A stretch of DNA of 64,000 nucleotides from Streptomyces specialis. GTDB lineage: Bacteria > Actinomycetota > Actinomycetes > Streptomycetales > Streptomycetaceae. Position 1 is the stretch's first letter; every line of letters starts with the position of its first letter. A program made the translations under genes and the position numbers. Below the pieces are notes generated by a model. That model did not search any database. It was not told the DNA's origin and saw only the letters and a program-made list of their open reading frames with translations. This document shows positions 45,543 to 53,407 of this stretch, piece by piece. Location of the stretch: contig NZ_LN929895.1 in the NCBI RefSeq assembly GCF_001493375.1, forward strand, positions 112,943 through 176,942. Reading direction: 5' to 3'.

Positions 45543-45776
45543 TCATCGGCCGCTCGGCTGGGTGCCGGCCCGCCAGAAACGCCAGTTGGCGTCCAGCACG
45601 TCGGCGTTGCGCTGCTCCCACTCGGTGGCCGCGCGGACCGCGTCGGCCGGACAGGCCCAGGGCCGGCCGCGGCCGGCCAGCGGGCGGAGCCTGAGCCGCG
45701 CACCGGTCCGGCCGGTGATCCGGCCGATCCTGCCACTCCTCATGTCGACCACGCATGCGTCGTCAGCCCAGGCCAT
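45543..45776 (-). CDS. Conserved hypothetical small protein
   Basis: 77 residues, MAWADDACVVDMRSGRIGRITGRTGARLRLRPLAGRGRPWACPADAVRAATEWEQ, a beta-rich small protein of a type frequent in Streptomyces but unnamed to me. ATG 45776 has GAGGGAG five bases upstream. It stands alone between nos and the divergent VWA gene. The 254-base region up to 46030 carries no gene that I can support and must hold two divergent promoters. Confidence 0.72.
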   Translation of the reverse strand: MAWADDACVVDMRSGRIGRITGRTGARLRLRPLAGRGRPWACPADAVRAATEWEQRNADVLDANWRFWRAGTQPSGR

Positions 45777-46030
45777 CACGGCTCCCTCGCGTTCCGTTCC
45801 GCGTTGTGCCGGGGACCACTGTGGGGGCTTTCCGTGTCGGCCGGTGACGTCTTTCCGCCGCCTTGCGCAACGGAAAACTCCTTCGGGGGACGCCCACGGG
45901 GTGAGAAAGGTCCACGCGTTCGACCCCGCGACCGTGAGCGGACATGGGAGGCTGCGACCCTGGGAGCGCGGAGGAACGGCCCGCGCGACCACCACCGTGA
46001 CCGCGACCGAAAGCGAGGACGCCCGCCCCC

Positions 46031-46735
46031 ATGAGCCCGATAAACCTGGAGAAGGTCACCGCCACCGCCCCCGATCTGGTGGACCTGTACAAGTCGGCGG
46101 GCGTCAGCCTCGGCAAGCGGCGGCTGCTGGGCGTGCGCGCCGCCGTGTATCTCGTCCTGGACCGGTCCGGCTCGATGAAGTCCTTCTACCAGGACGGCAC
46201 CGTGCAGCACCTGGCCGAGCAAGTGCTGAGCCTGGCCGCGCACTTCGACGACGACGGCGTGGTGCCGACCGTCTTCTTCTCCACCGACGTCCACACCCGC
46301 GCCGATCTCGTGCTGGGCGCGCACCGGGGGCGGGTCGCCGAGATCCACGAGGGCCTGGGGCACATGGGGAGGACGTTCTACGCCAAGGCGATGCGGGCCG
46401 TCCTCGACCACTACCAGGCGTCCGGCACGAAGGACCCGGCGTTCGTCGTCTTCCAGACGGACGGCGCCCCCAAGGACAAGGGCGCCACGGCGGCGCTGCT
46501 CGCGGAGGTCTCTACGCTGCCGCTGTTCTGGCAGTTCGTCGGCTTCGGCGACGACCCGTTCACCTTCCTGCGCAGGCTGGACGAGTTGTCCGGCCGCGCC
46601 GTGGACAACGCCGGGTTCTTCGCGGCCGGTGCCGACCCGCGCGCCGTGCCGGCCGAGGAGTTGTACGACGCGCTGATGAACGAGTTCCCGCAGTGGCTGG
46701 CCTCGGCGCGCGCCGCCGGCGTGCTGCCCGCCTGA
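46031..46735 (+). CDS. VWA domain protein, TerF-like
   Basis: 234 residues. A von Willebrand A domain with a MIDAS motif (VYLVLDRSGSMKSFYQDGT; later VFQTDGAPKDKG and the Thr in GRTFYAKAM) preceded by KVTATAPDLVDLYKSAGVSLGKRRLLGVRA. This layout is shared by TerF-like proteins in tellurite/chemical-stress loci. It resembles the VWA half of the TerD-VWA protein at the right end of the window (both have FWQFVGFG and GRAVDNAGFF-type segments). The GlxA-like regulator follows after 16 bases. Confidence 0.9.
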   Translation: MSPINLEKVTATAPDLVDLYKSAGVSLGKRRLLGVRAAVYLVLDRSGSMKSFYQDGTVQHLAEQVLSLAAHFDDDGVVPTVFFSTDVHTRADLVLGAHRGRVAEIHEGLGHMGRTFYAKAMRAVLDHYQASGTKDPAFVVFQTDGAPKDKGATAALLAEVSTLPLFWQFVGFGDDPFTFLRRLDELSGRAVDNAGFFAAGADPRAVPAEELYDALMNEFPQWLASARAAGVLPA

Positions 46736-46751
46736 CGGCCGGGAGGCGGCG

Positions 46752-47705
46752 GTGACGCACACGGTCGCGGTGGTCGCCCTGGAGGGCGTCATCCCCTTCG
46801 ATCTGGCCACGCCCGTCGAGTCGTTCGGCCGGGCGGCCATGCTGCCGGGAGGCGTTCCGGCCTACCGGGTGGTCGTCTGCGGCACGGTCGCCGAGGTGGA
46901 CGCGGGCCTGTTCACGCTCCGGGTCCCGCACGGCCTGGAGGCGCTGGCCACGGCCGACACCGTCGTGCTGCCCGGCGTCGCCGACCCGCTCGCGCCCGTG
47001 CCGGAGGAGTTGACCGTCGCGCTGCGGGCGGCGGCGGACCGGGGCGCGCGGATCGCGACGATCTGCGTCGGCACGTTCGTCCTCGCCGCGACGGGGCTGC
47101 TGGACGGGCTGCGCGCCACCACCCACTGGCTGGGGACGGCGGAACTGGCCCGCCGCTACCCGCGGATCACGGTGGACCCGGACGTTCTGTACGTGGACAA
47201 CGGGCAGTTCCTCACCTCGGCCGGCGCGGCGGCCGGGCTGGACCTGTGCCTGCACATGATCCGCCGCGACCACGGCTCGGCGGTCGCCGCCGACGCGGCC
47301 CGTTTCTCCGTGATGCCGCTCGAACGGGACGGCGGGCAGGCGCAGTTCATCGCCCACCCGGAGCCCGACCCGGACGGTGCCTCGCTGGAGCCGGTGCTGC
47401 GGTGGATGCGGGAGAACGCCCACCGCGAGCTGCGGCTGGACGACATCGCCCGCCGCGCCAAACTGTCGCCGCGCACCCTCAACCGGCGCTTCCGCGAGCA
47501 GACCGGGACCACGCCGTTGCAGTGGCTGTACCGGGCGCGTGTCCGGCGGGCGCAGTATCTGCTGGAGACGACGGGCGACTCGGTCGAACGGATCGCGCGC
47601 CAGGTGGGGTTCGGCTCGCCGACGGCGTTCCGCGACAAGTTCAAGTCCCTGGTGGGCACCAGCCCCCTGGGCTACCGGCGGACGTTCCGGGCGTCGTCGT
47701 CCTGA
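46752..47705 (+). CDS. GlxA family AraC-type regulator with DJ-1/PfpI domain
   Basis: 317 residues. The N-terminal amidotransferase-like DJ-1/PfpI domain contains a nucleophile-elbow Cys (ARIATICVGTFVLAATGLLDG); the C-terminal AraC domain has two helix-turn-helix motifs (LRLDDIARRAKLSPRTLNRRFREQTGTTPLQWLYRARVRRAQYLLETT and VERIARQVGFGSPTAFRDKFKSLVGTSPLGYRR). It is a GlxA-type transcription regulator of the class that includes AdpA, but its target is unknown. GTG 46752 is 16 bases after the VWA gene. Confidence 0.93.
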   Translation: MTHTVAVVALEGVIPFDLATPVESFGRAAMLPGGVPAYRVVVCGTVAEVDAGLFTLRVPHGLEALATADTVVLPGVADPLAPVPEELTVALRAAADRGARIATICVGTFVLAATGLLDGLRATTHWLGTAELARRYPRITVDPDVLYVDNGQFLTSAGAAAGLDLCLHMIRRDHGSAVAADAARFSVMPLERDGGQAQFIAHPEPDPDGASLEPVLRWMRENAHRELRLDDIARRAKLSPRTLNRRFREQTGTTPLQWLYRARVRRAQYLLETTGDSVERIARQVGFGSPTAFRDKFKSLVGTSPLGYRRTFRASSS

Positions 47706-47947
47706 ACGGCGGGCCGGGTCCGCAGCGCCCACAGTCCGCCGACGCCGGGCACGAACACGCGCGGGCGCGCGGCCCTGGGCATGTCCTCGCCGGTGAACGC
47801 GGCGGCGATGGCGACGAGATACGCCGACCCGTGCACCGGTCCGGCGACCGAGGCGACCGTCGCGTGGTGGACGGTGAGCAGGTTCCCCAGCAGGACGGCC
47901 AGTGACACGGCCTCGACGACGGCGGCGGCGCGCAGCAGCGGCGACAT
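47672..47947 (-). CDS. Small integral membrane protein
   Basis: 91 residues with two membrane helices (MSPLLRAAAVVEAVSLAVLLGNLLTVHH and VHGSAYLVAIAAAFTG), like the DUF3817-type proteins found in actinobacteria. The C-terminus overlaps the end of the convergent GlxA-like gene by 34 bases. It is four bases downstream of another small membrane-protein gene, so the two are one operon. Confidence 0.72.
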   Translation of the reverse strand: MSPLLRAAAVVEAVSLAVLLGNLLTVHHATVASVAGPVHGSAYLVAIAAAFTGEDMPRAARPRVFVPGVGGLWALRTRPAVQDDDARNVRR

Positions 47948-47951
47948 GGTG

Positions 47952-48374
47952 TCACGCTCCCGTCGAGGAGCCGGGGCGGACGATCATCAGGACGACGACG
48001 ATCGTCCACAGCAGGTTGAACACGCCGGTGGTCATGCCGAGCCGGGCGGTGTTCGCGGGTCCTCCGGCGAGGGCGGTGCGCTGGGCGGGCAGCACGGCGG
48101 CGAACAGGACGGCGGCGGCGACGGCCGTCAGCGCCATGGCCACCAGCAGCCACGCGTCGGTGAGGACGTCCATGCTGAGCGCGGTCGCCAGCCCGAAGAC
48201 GGGCACGGTGACGCCGAACACCGCGTAGACCCGGCAGACGCGGTGCAGCACGGCGGCGACCGCGGGATTCCCGCCGTCGCGGACGGAGGCGGGGAACATG
48301 CTGGCCGCGACGGTCACCGGTCCGACGGCGACGATCGCGGCGAGGACGTGGATGCTGAGCAGGAACTTGGACAC
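47952..48374 (-). CDS. DUF2269-like integral membrane protein
   Basis: 140 residues from a GTG with four membrane helices (FLLSIHVLAAIVAVGPVTVAASMF, VYAVFGVTVPVFGLATALSM, AWLLVAMALTAVAAAVLFAAVL, TGVFNLLWTIVVVLMIV). The first helix with an invariant-looking His and the overall size agree with the DUF2269 family. No function is known. It lies upstream of the small DUF3817-like gene. Confidence 0.8.
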   Translation of the reverse strand: MSKFLLSIHVLAAIVAVGPVTVAASMFPASVRDGGNPAVAAVLHRVCRVYAVFGVTVPVFGLATALSMDVLTDAWLLVAMALTAVAAAVLFAAVLPAQRTALAGGPANTARLGMTTGVFNLLWTIVVVLMIVRPGSSTGA

Positions 48375-48477
48375 GGTGGTGACCGTAATCCCGCAGGTCA
48401 GACCCTGGAAGTGGCAAGAATGCCGGAGTTCGACGGATTCCCGCCAGGCCCCGGGGTGACGGAGCCGGGCGGCGTCC

Positions 48478-49381
48478 TCACCGGGGCGGCGCGGTGAGGC
48501 CGTCGAGGACGCGGTCCAGGCCCCAGCGGAACTGGTCGGTGGTGACGTACCGGGCCATGACGTCCGCGCCGGCGGCGGTGCGCGGGTAGGTGTCGGCGGG
48601 GACCGCGTCGAAGGCCGCCCGGCGGGCCGCGACGCGGTCGGTGTCTGTCACTTATACACATTTCCCGGCCCCTGAGACAAGCAGAAAGGTTGTATACCGG
48701 CTTCTGGTTGAAAAAAAAAGAAGGTAGCAAGCGTTATCCGGAATTATTGGGCGTACAGCGCGCGTCTGCGGTGTGCTGGCGAGTTGGTCGCTCGATTGTT
48801 CAAGTTCGGGGCGGACACCCGGGATGGGTTGGCAACCCCTTTGGTGGGGAGCGTGAGAGGTGTATAGGAGGCAGGGGGCGGGTCGGGTCGAGTTCGGCGG
48901 CCTCCAGCGCGACCGAGCCGAGGACGTGGACGATCAGCACGTACGAGGCGCGGGCGGCGTCGCGTTCGCCGAGGCCGCCCTCGGCGAGGAGTCCGAGCAG
49001 CGCCTCGCCGAGGGCGAGGGCGCGGGGTCCGTCCATGGGCGCGCCGAGCAGCACGGCGGTGGCGCCGGGGTGGGCCAGCAGGCGGGACCGCAGCCGCAGG
49101 GCGAGGTCGTGCAGCCGCTGCCGCCAGGGCACGGCCGGGTCGGTCAGGGCATCGAGGTCGTACTCGCCGAGGAGGCGGTCGGCCATGGCCCGCAGGACGG
49201 CGGCCTTGTCGGGGAAATACGTGTAGAGCGCGTTGGGCGCGCACCCGGTCTCGGCGGCGATGGCCCGCATCGAGACGGCGTCGGCGCCGCCCCGGTCGAG
49301 CAGCCGCAGGGCCGCCTCCACGATCGCGTCCTCGGTCAGGGTGCGCCGCGGACCGGGCCGTCCGCGCTGGGCCTTCGTCAT
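48478..49381 (-). pseudogene. TetR family regulator, C-terminal half split by adapter
   Basis: ATG 49381 follows AGGAGG. The N-terminal HTH is intact (LTEDAIVEAALRLLDRGGADAVSMRAIAAETGCAPNALYTYFPDKAAVLRAMADRLL), as is most of the ligand domain up to VALEAAELDPTRPLP. Adapter and foreign sequence at 48645-48874 follows, and the true C-terminus resumes as TDTDRVAARRAAFDAVPADTYPRTAAGADVMARYVTTDQFRWGLDRVLDGLTAPPR. It controls the divergent membrane-protein gene through three palindromes at 49407-49457. The break is technical, not biological. Confidence 0.88.
48645..48874. other. Nextera i7 adapter scar with a foreign 16S fragment
   Basis: 48645-48663 matches the mosaic end at 17 of 19. Then come a degraded CCGAGCCCACGAGAC, AAGCAGAA (one base from index AGGCAGAA), a degraded P7 tail and nine A. 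48722-48772 then reads like 16S rRNA V4 (GCAAGCGTTATCCGGAATTA, TTGGGCGTA, AGCGCGCGT). A reversed mosaic end closes the insert at 48856-48874 (16 of 19). The whole block is artefact. Confidence 0.95.
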
Positions 49382-49406
49382 CGGGGACCTCCTCTTGACT
49401 CGATCA

Positions 49407-49457
49407 CTGTACGCCGTCCAGAATCTCTGTACGCCGTACAGTCTGTACGGCGTACAG
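49407..49457. promoter_or_regulatory. TetR operator: three 15-bp palindromes
   Basis: CTGTACGCCGTACAG (49427-49441) and CTGTACGGCGTACAG (49443-49457) are perfect palindromes one base apart, and CTGTACGCCGTCCAG (49407-49421) is a third with one change. They fill the gap between tetR and the divergent DUF4386-like gene and probably bind two TetR dimers at the overlapping promoters. A GATATT at 49459-49464 may be the -10 of the rightward gene. Confidence 0.82.
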
Positions 49458-49501
49458 AGATATTCCGTACCGTCGCGTACGGACAGGAGGAGGGGCCTGT
49501 C

Positions 49502-50191
49502 ATGCCCACGAGGTCCGCGCACACCGTCACCGGCGCGCTGCTCATCGGCGGCGCCTTGATCGTCAACGCCGCGTTCGTCCTGCTGGGCGGGGCGTTCGAC
49601 TACCCGGACGTGCTCCAGCGGCCGGGCGCGGAGGTGCTCACCCGCTTCCACGCCGACGCGCCGCTGATCGCCGCCCTGTTCACCCTGCTCGCGCTCGGCG
49701 CCGCGACGCTCGCGCCCATCGCCCTGCGCACGGCGCGGCTGGCCGGCGGGGGGCGTACGGCGCGGGCCGCCGCGGTCACCGGCGTGGCCGCCGCCGCGGT
49801 GCAGGTGGCCGGGCTGCTGCGCTGGCCGCTGCTCGTCCCGCCGCTGGCCGCCCGCGCGGCCGACCCCACCCGCCCGGCCGCCGAACGGGCGGACGCGGTG
49901 GACCGGTTCGAGACGTTCCACACCGTGCTGGGACAGCTCGTCGGGGAGACCCTCGGCTATCTGCTCACGGCCGCCTGGACCGTCCTGATCGTGACCGCGC
50001 TGCGCCGCGCCTCGCTCATCGGCCGCCCGGTCGCCGTACTGGCCCTGGTCTCCGTGCCGTTGATCCTGGCCGGACTGCTGGTGCCGCTGGGCGCGCCCGG
50101 CGCCGACCTGGCCAACTTCGCCGGGTACGTGCTCTGGAGCCTGTGGCTGATCGCGCTGGGCGCCGGGTTCCTGCGCCGCCGGACCCGGTGA
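49502..50191 (+). CDS. DUF4386-like integral membrane protein
   Basis: 229 residues with six membrane helices (TVTGALLIGGALIVNAAFVLLGGAF, APLIAALFTLLALGAATLAPIAL, AAAVTGVAAAAVQVAGLLRW, GETLGYLLTAAWTVLIVTAL, PVAVLALVSVPLILAGLLVPL, NFAGYVLWSLWLIALGAGFLRRR), and the FDYPDVLQRPGAEVLTRFHA loop seen in DUF4386-type proteins. It is divergent from the TetR gene and is its likely regulatory target. Substrate or role is unknown. Start ATG 49502 follows AGGAGGAGGGG. Confidence 0.85.
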   Translation: MPTRSAHTVTGALLIGGALIVNAAFVLLGGAFDYPDVLQRPGAEVLTRFHADAPLIAALFTLLALGAATLAPIALRTARLAGGGRTARAAAVTGVAAAAVQVAGLLRWPLLVPPLAARAADPTRPAAERADAVDRFETFHTVLGQLVGETLGYLLTAAWTVLIVTALRRASLIGRPVAVLALVSVPLILAGLLVPLGAPGADLANFAGYVLWSLWLIALGAGFLRRRTR

Positions 50192-50197
50192 GGAGGC

Positions 50198-52576
50198 TCA
50201 CGGCCCGGCGGCGCCGTGCGGCAGGGGCTGCTCGGCCCAGACCGTCTTCCCGGCGTGCCCGTAGCGGGAGCCCCAGCGTTCGGCGAGCTGCGCGACGAGG
50301 AACAGGCCGCGCCCGCCCTCGTCACCGACCCGGGCGCGGCGCATCCTCGGCTGCGTGTTGCTGCGGTCCGACACCTCGGTCACCAGCACGTGGTCACGGA
50401 TCAGCCGCACCCGGTACGGGCCCTCGGCGTGCCGGATCGCGTTGGTGACCAGCTCGCTGACGATGAGCTCGGTGGTGAACGACAACGCCTCCAGGCCCCA
50501 CGCCACCACCCGTCCCGTGACCGCCCGGCGGACCTCCGCCAGCGACGCCGGGTCGCTGGCGACGTCCCAGTCGGCGACGGTGTCGGGGCCGAGACCCCGC
50601 CCCCGCGCCAGCAGCAGCGTCACGTCGTCACGGCGCGGCGGGTCGGTGGCGCCGGCCAGCAGCTCCCGGACGACCGTGTCGAGCGGCGCGCCGGGCCCCA
50701 GGGCGGCGAGGTGCCGCGTCACGCGCCGGGTGCCGGCCTCGGTGTCGGGGCCGTGCAGCGCGGTCAGGCCGTTGGTGTGGAGCGCCAGCACGGTGCCGGG
50801 TTCCAGACGGGTCTCGGTGACCTCGAACGGCATGCCGCCGACGCCGAGCAGCGGCCCGGGGTCGAGGGGGACCAGCTCGGTCGCGCCGTCCGGGCGGAGC
50901 AGGACCGGCGCCGGGTGCCCGGCGGAGGCCATCGCGCACTCGTGGGTGACCGGGTCGTACACGGCGTACAGCAGCGTGCCGCCGACGCTGTCGCGGTCCC
51001 GGGGCGCGGCCTCGGCGGCCAGCCGCTGCACCAGATCGTCCAGGTGCGTGAGCAGCTCCCCCGGGTCCAGCTCCAGATCGGCCAGCGTCTGCACGGCGGT
51101 CCGCAGCCGCCCCATCGTCGCCGTGGCGTGCAGCCCGTGCCCGATCACGTCCCCCACCACCAGCGCCACCCGCAGCGACGGCAGCGGGATCACGTCGAAC
51201 CAGTCCCCGCCGATCCCGGCCCCGCCCCCGGCCGGCACGTACCCGCCGACCGTCTCGGCGCCCGGCGTGTCCCGGGTGGCGCGCGGCAGCAGCCGCTGCT
51301 GGAGCGCGGTCGCGGCCCGGTGCTCCCGCCGGTACCTGCGGGCGTTGTCCACGGCGATCGCCGCCCGGGAGACGATCTCCCGCAGCAGCTCCACGTCCTC
51401 GTCGGTGAACGTCTCCGGCTGCCGCCCGGTGCGCCACAGCAGCACCATGCCGAGGAGCAGCCCGCGCGCGAAGAGCGGGCCGACCGCCACCGAGTGCCCG
51501 TCCTCCGGGACGTACGCCCGCACGAGTTCGGGATCGCCCAGCCAGTGGATGGCGGCCTCCCGGTCGGACACCATGATCGTCCCGCCGTGCTGGACCTCCC
51601 GGGTCTCCGGGCTGTCGGGCAGCGGCGGCATCGCCGCCCCCAGGGGCAGCAGCGTCGCGGGCCACGGGCCGGACGAGGAGCCGACCGCGCCCCGCCGCTG
51701 GTGCTGGTCGCCGCCGCCGGTGATGGCGGGCGGGTCGTCCCCCCGCAGCACGGCCTCGGCCAGGGAGACGCTCACCAGATCGGCCATCGAGGGCAGCAGG
51801 ACGTCCACGAGGTCCTCGGCGGTGCCGACGACGTCGAGGGAACGGCCGATGCGGATCGCGGCCTGGTACCGGGCCTCGTAGTGCCGGCGGCGGCGCCGTT
51901 TCCCCATCGGGTCCATGTAGAGGACGACGACGCCCGCCGCGCGGCCGGTGGCGTCGTCCAGGCAGAGCGCCGCGTGCGGGGCGCGGACCCGTTCCTCCCA
52001 GCCGACGGCCCGGTCGCCGGTGTCCAGGACCCGCCGCAGGGCCGTCTTCTCGACCTCGGTGTCCGGCGGCGACATCAGGTCGCACAGGCCGCGCCCGACG
52101 GCCGCGGACAGGCCGCGGGGCGGGGCGTCGGCGTTGGCGCGGACGACCCGCAGGTCCCCGTTGAGGATGGCGGCCCCGACCCGGTGCGGGCCGAGGAGGG
52201 CGCGCACCAGGGTCGCGGCCCGGTCGCCCTCCCGGCCGGGGGTCAGGCTGCGCTCCGCGACGGCCAGCAGCAGGAACTCGGGCCCCTCGCCGCCGCCGAC
52301 CAGGCGCATCGTGCGCAGCGCCACCGCCACCTCGCGCCCGGAGCGGTGCCGCAGCAGCGCCGGGCCCGGCGGGGGAACGCCCGCGCCACCCGGCCCGTCC
52401 TGACCCGGGGCACCCGCGAACAGGTCGGCCGCGGGACGGCCGCAGACCTCGGCCGCCGTCCGCCCGGTGACGGTGACCGCGTCCCTGGACCACCACCGGA
52501 CCACCCCGTGCCCGTCGAGCACGGCGGTGACCATGTCGTCCAGCATCGAGGGTTCCGCCGGGGGCACGTCCGTCAC
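50198..52576 (-). CDS. SpoIIE family phosphatase with PAS, GAF and kinase-like domains
   Basis: 792 residues from GTG 52576: two PAS-like N-terminal regions (DDMVTAVLDGHGVVRWWSRDAVTVTGRTAAEV), a GAF domain (about 235-420), SpoIIE/PP2C (GGDWFDVIPLPSLRVALVVGDVIGHGLHATATMGRLR ... LHTNGLTAL), and a C-terminal HATPase_c_2 (LIVSELVTNAIRHAEGPYRVRLI ... DEGGRGLFLVAQLAERWG). It likely dephosphorylates an anti-anti-sigma factor and may phosphorylate it through the last domain. It ends six bases after the convergent DUF4386-like gene. Confidence 0.94.
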   Translation of the reverse strand: MTDVPPAEPSMLDDMVTAVLDGHGVVRWWSRDAVTVTGRTAAEVCGRPAADLFAGAPGQDGPGGAGVPPPGPALLRHRSGREVAVALRTMRLVGGGEGPEFLLLAVAERSLTPGREGDRAATLVRALLGPHRVGAAILNGDLRVVRANADAPPRGLSAAVGRGLCDLMSPPDTEVEKTALRRVLDTGDRAVGWEERVRAPHAALCLDDATGRAAGVVVLYMDPMGKRRRRRHYEARYQAAIRIGRSLDVVGTAEDLVDVLLPSMADLVSVSLAEAVLRGDDPPAITGGGDQHQRRGAVGSSSGPWPATLLPLGAAMPPLPDSPETREVQHGGTIMVSDREAAIHWLGDPELVRAYVPEDGHSVAVGPLFARGLLLGMVLLWRTGRQPETFTDEDVELLREIVSRAAIAVDNARRYRREHRAATALQQRLLPRATRDTPGAETVGGYVPAGGGAGIGGDWFDVIPLPSLRVALVVGDVIGHGLHATATMGRLRTAVQTLADLELDPGELLTHLDDLVQRLAAEAAPRDRDSVGGTLLYAVYDPVTHECAMASAGHPAPVLLRPDGATELVPLDPGPLLGVGGMPFEVTETRLEPGTVLALHTNGLTALHGPDTEAGTRRVTRHLAALGPGAPLDTVVRELLAGATDPPRRDDVTLLLARGRGLGPDTVADWDVASDPASLAEVRRAVTGRVVAWGLEALSFTTELIVSELVTNAIRHAEGPYRVRLIRDHVLVTEVSDRSNTQPRMRRARVGDEGGRGLFLVAQLAERWGSRYGHAGKTVWAEQPLPHGAAGP

Positions 52577-52681
52577 ATTCCCGCTCCCTCGCCCTCGACG
52601 CCGCGCAACGCGATCCCACGGCCATCATGAGCGCGCCGCATCGGCCCGGCCCGCGTTCGGCGGCCGAACGGTGGACGCGGG

Positions 52682-53407
52682 TCAGCGCGGCGTCCCGGCC
52701 CGCCAGTGGTAGAGGGTCATGGCGACGCTGGTGGCCAGGTTGTAGCTGGAGACGCCGGGCCGCATCGGCAGCGAGACCAGCTCCGTCGCCCGCGCCCGGG
52801 TCGCGTCGGACAGTCCCGCCCGTTCCGAGCCGAAGGCCAGGACCGCGCCCGGGACCGGGCGGACCGAGGCGATGTCCCGTCCGGCCGGGTCGAGGGCGTA
52901 CAACGGCCCGTCCGGCGGGGACGCCGCGTCGCGGCGGCTGACCGGCAGCGCGTAGTGCAGGCCCGCGGCGGCGCGCAGGACCGCGGGGTGCCAGGGGTCG
53001 GCGGTGCCGGTGGTGACGACGCCCGCCGCCGCCATGCCCGCCGCCAGCCGGATCACCGCGCCCATGTTCCCGAGGTGGCGCGGGTCGTCCAGCAGCACCA
53101 CGGGCGCGGTGCGCCCGGGGGCGGCGGCCGGGGGGCGCGGGTCGGGAACGGCGAGGGCGGCGACGCCCGTCGGGTGCGGGCGGGGGACCAGCCGGCGCAG
53201 GCCCTCCGCGCCGGTCTCGGTCAGCAGCGCGTCCAGCGGCCCGGCCAGGTCGGGGGCCAGCCGGCGGGCCCGGCCCAGCGCGGCGGCCTTGTCGGCCGCC
53301 ACCGCCAGCGGGACCCGCGCGCCGAAGCGCAGCGCGTGCTTCAGCGCGTGGAAACCGTCCAGCAGCACGGTGTCCTGGGCGAGTTCGCGCCAGCGGTCGT
53401 CGGTCAC
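52682..53407 (-). CDS. TrmH/SpoU family RNA methyltransferase
   Basis: 241 residues from GTG 53407. The SPOUT knot motifs are present: VVLLDDPRHLGNMGAVIRLAAGMAAAGVVTTG (motif 1), VLAFGSERAGLS (motif 2) and LVSLPMRPGVSSYNLATSVAMTLYHW (motif 3). It should 2'-O-methylate rRNA or tRNA with SAM. Its start overlaps the HTTM gene by four bases (GTGA). Pairing an RNA methyltransferase with HTTM/DUF5819 proteins is unexpected and perhaps reflects only shared transcription. Confidence 0.92.
   Translation of the reverse strand: MTDDRWRELAQDTVLLDGFHALKHALRFGARVPLAVAADKAAALGRARRLAPDLAGPLDALLTETGAEGLRRLVPRPHPTGVAALAVPDPRPPAAAPGRTAPVVLLDDPRHLGNMGAVIRLAAGMAAAGVVTTGTADPWHPAVLRAAAGLHYALPVSRRDAASPPDGPLYALDPAGRDIASVRPVPGAVLAFGSERAGLSDATRARATELVSLPMRPGVSSYNLATSVAMTLYHWRAGTPR

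Noticed and set aside
48722..48772. Partial 16S rRNA gene
   Set aside because: It lies within adapter sequence between two mosaic ends, is only about 50 bases long and is not of Streptomyces type. It is contamination, not an RNA gene.
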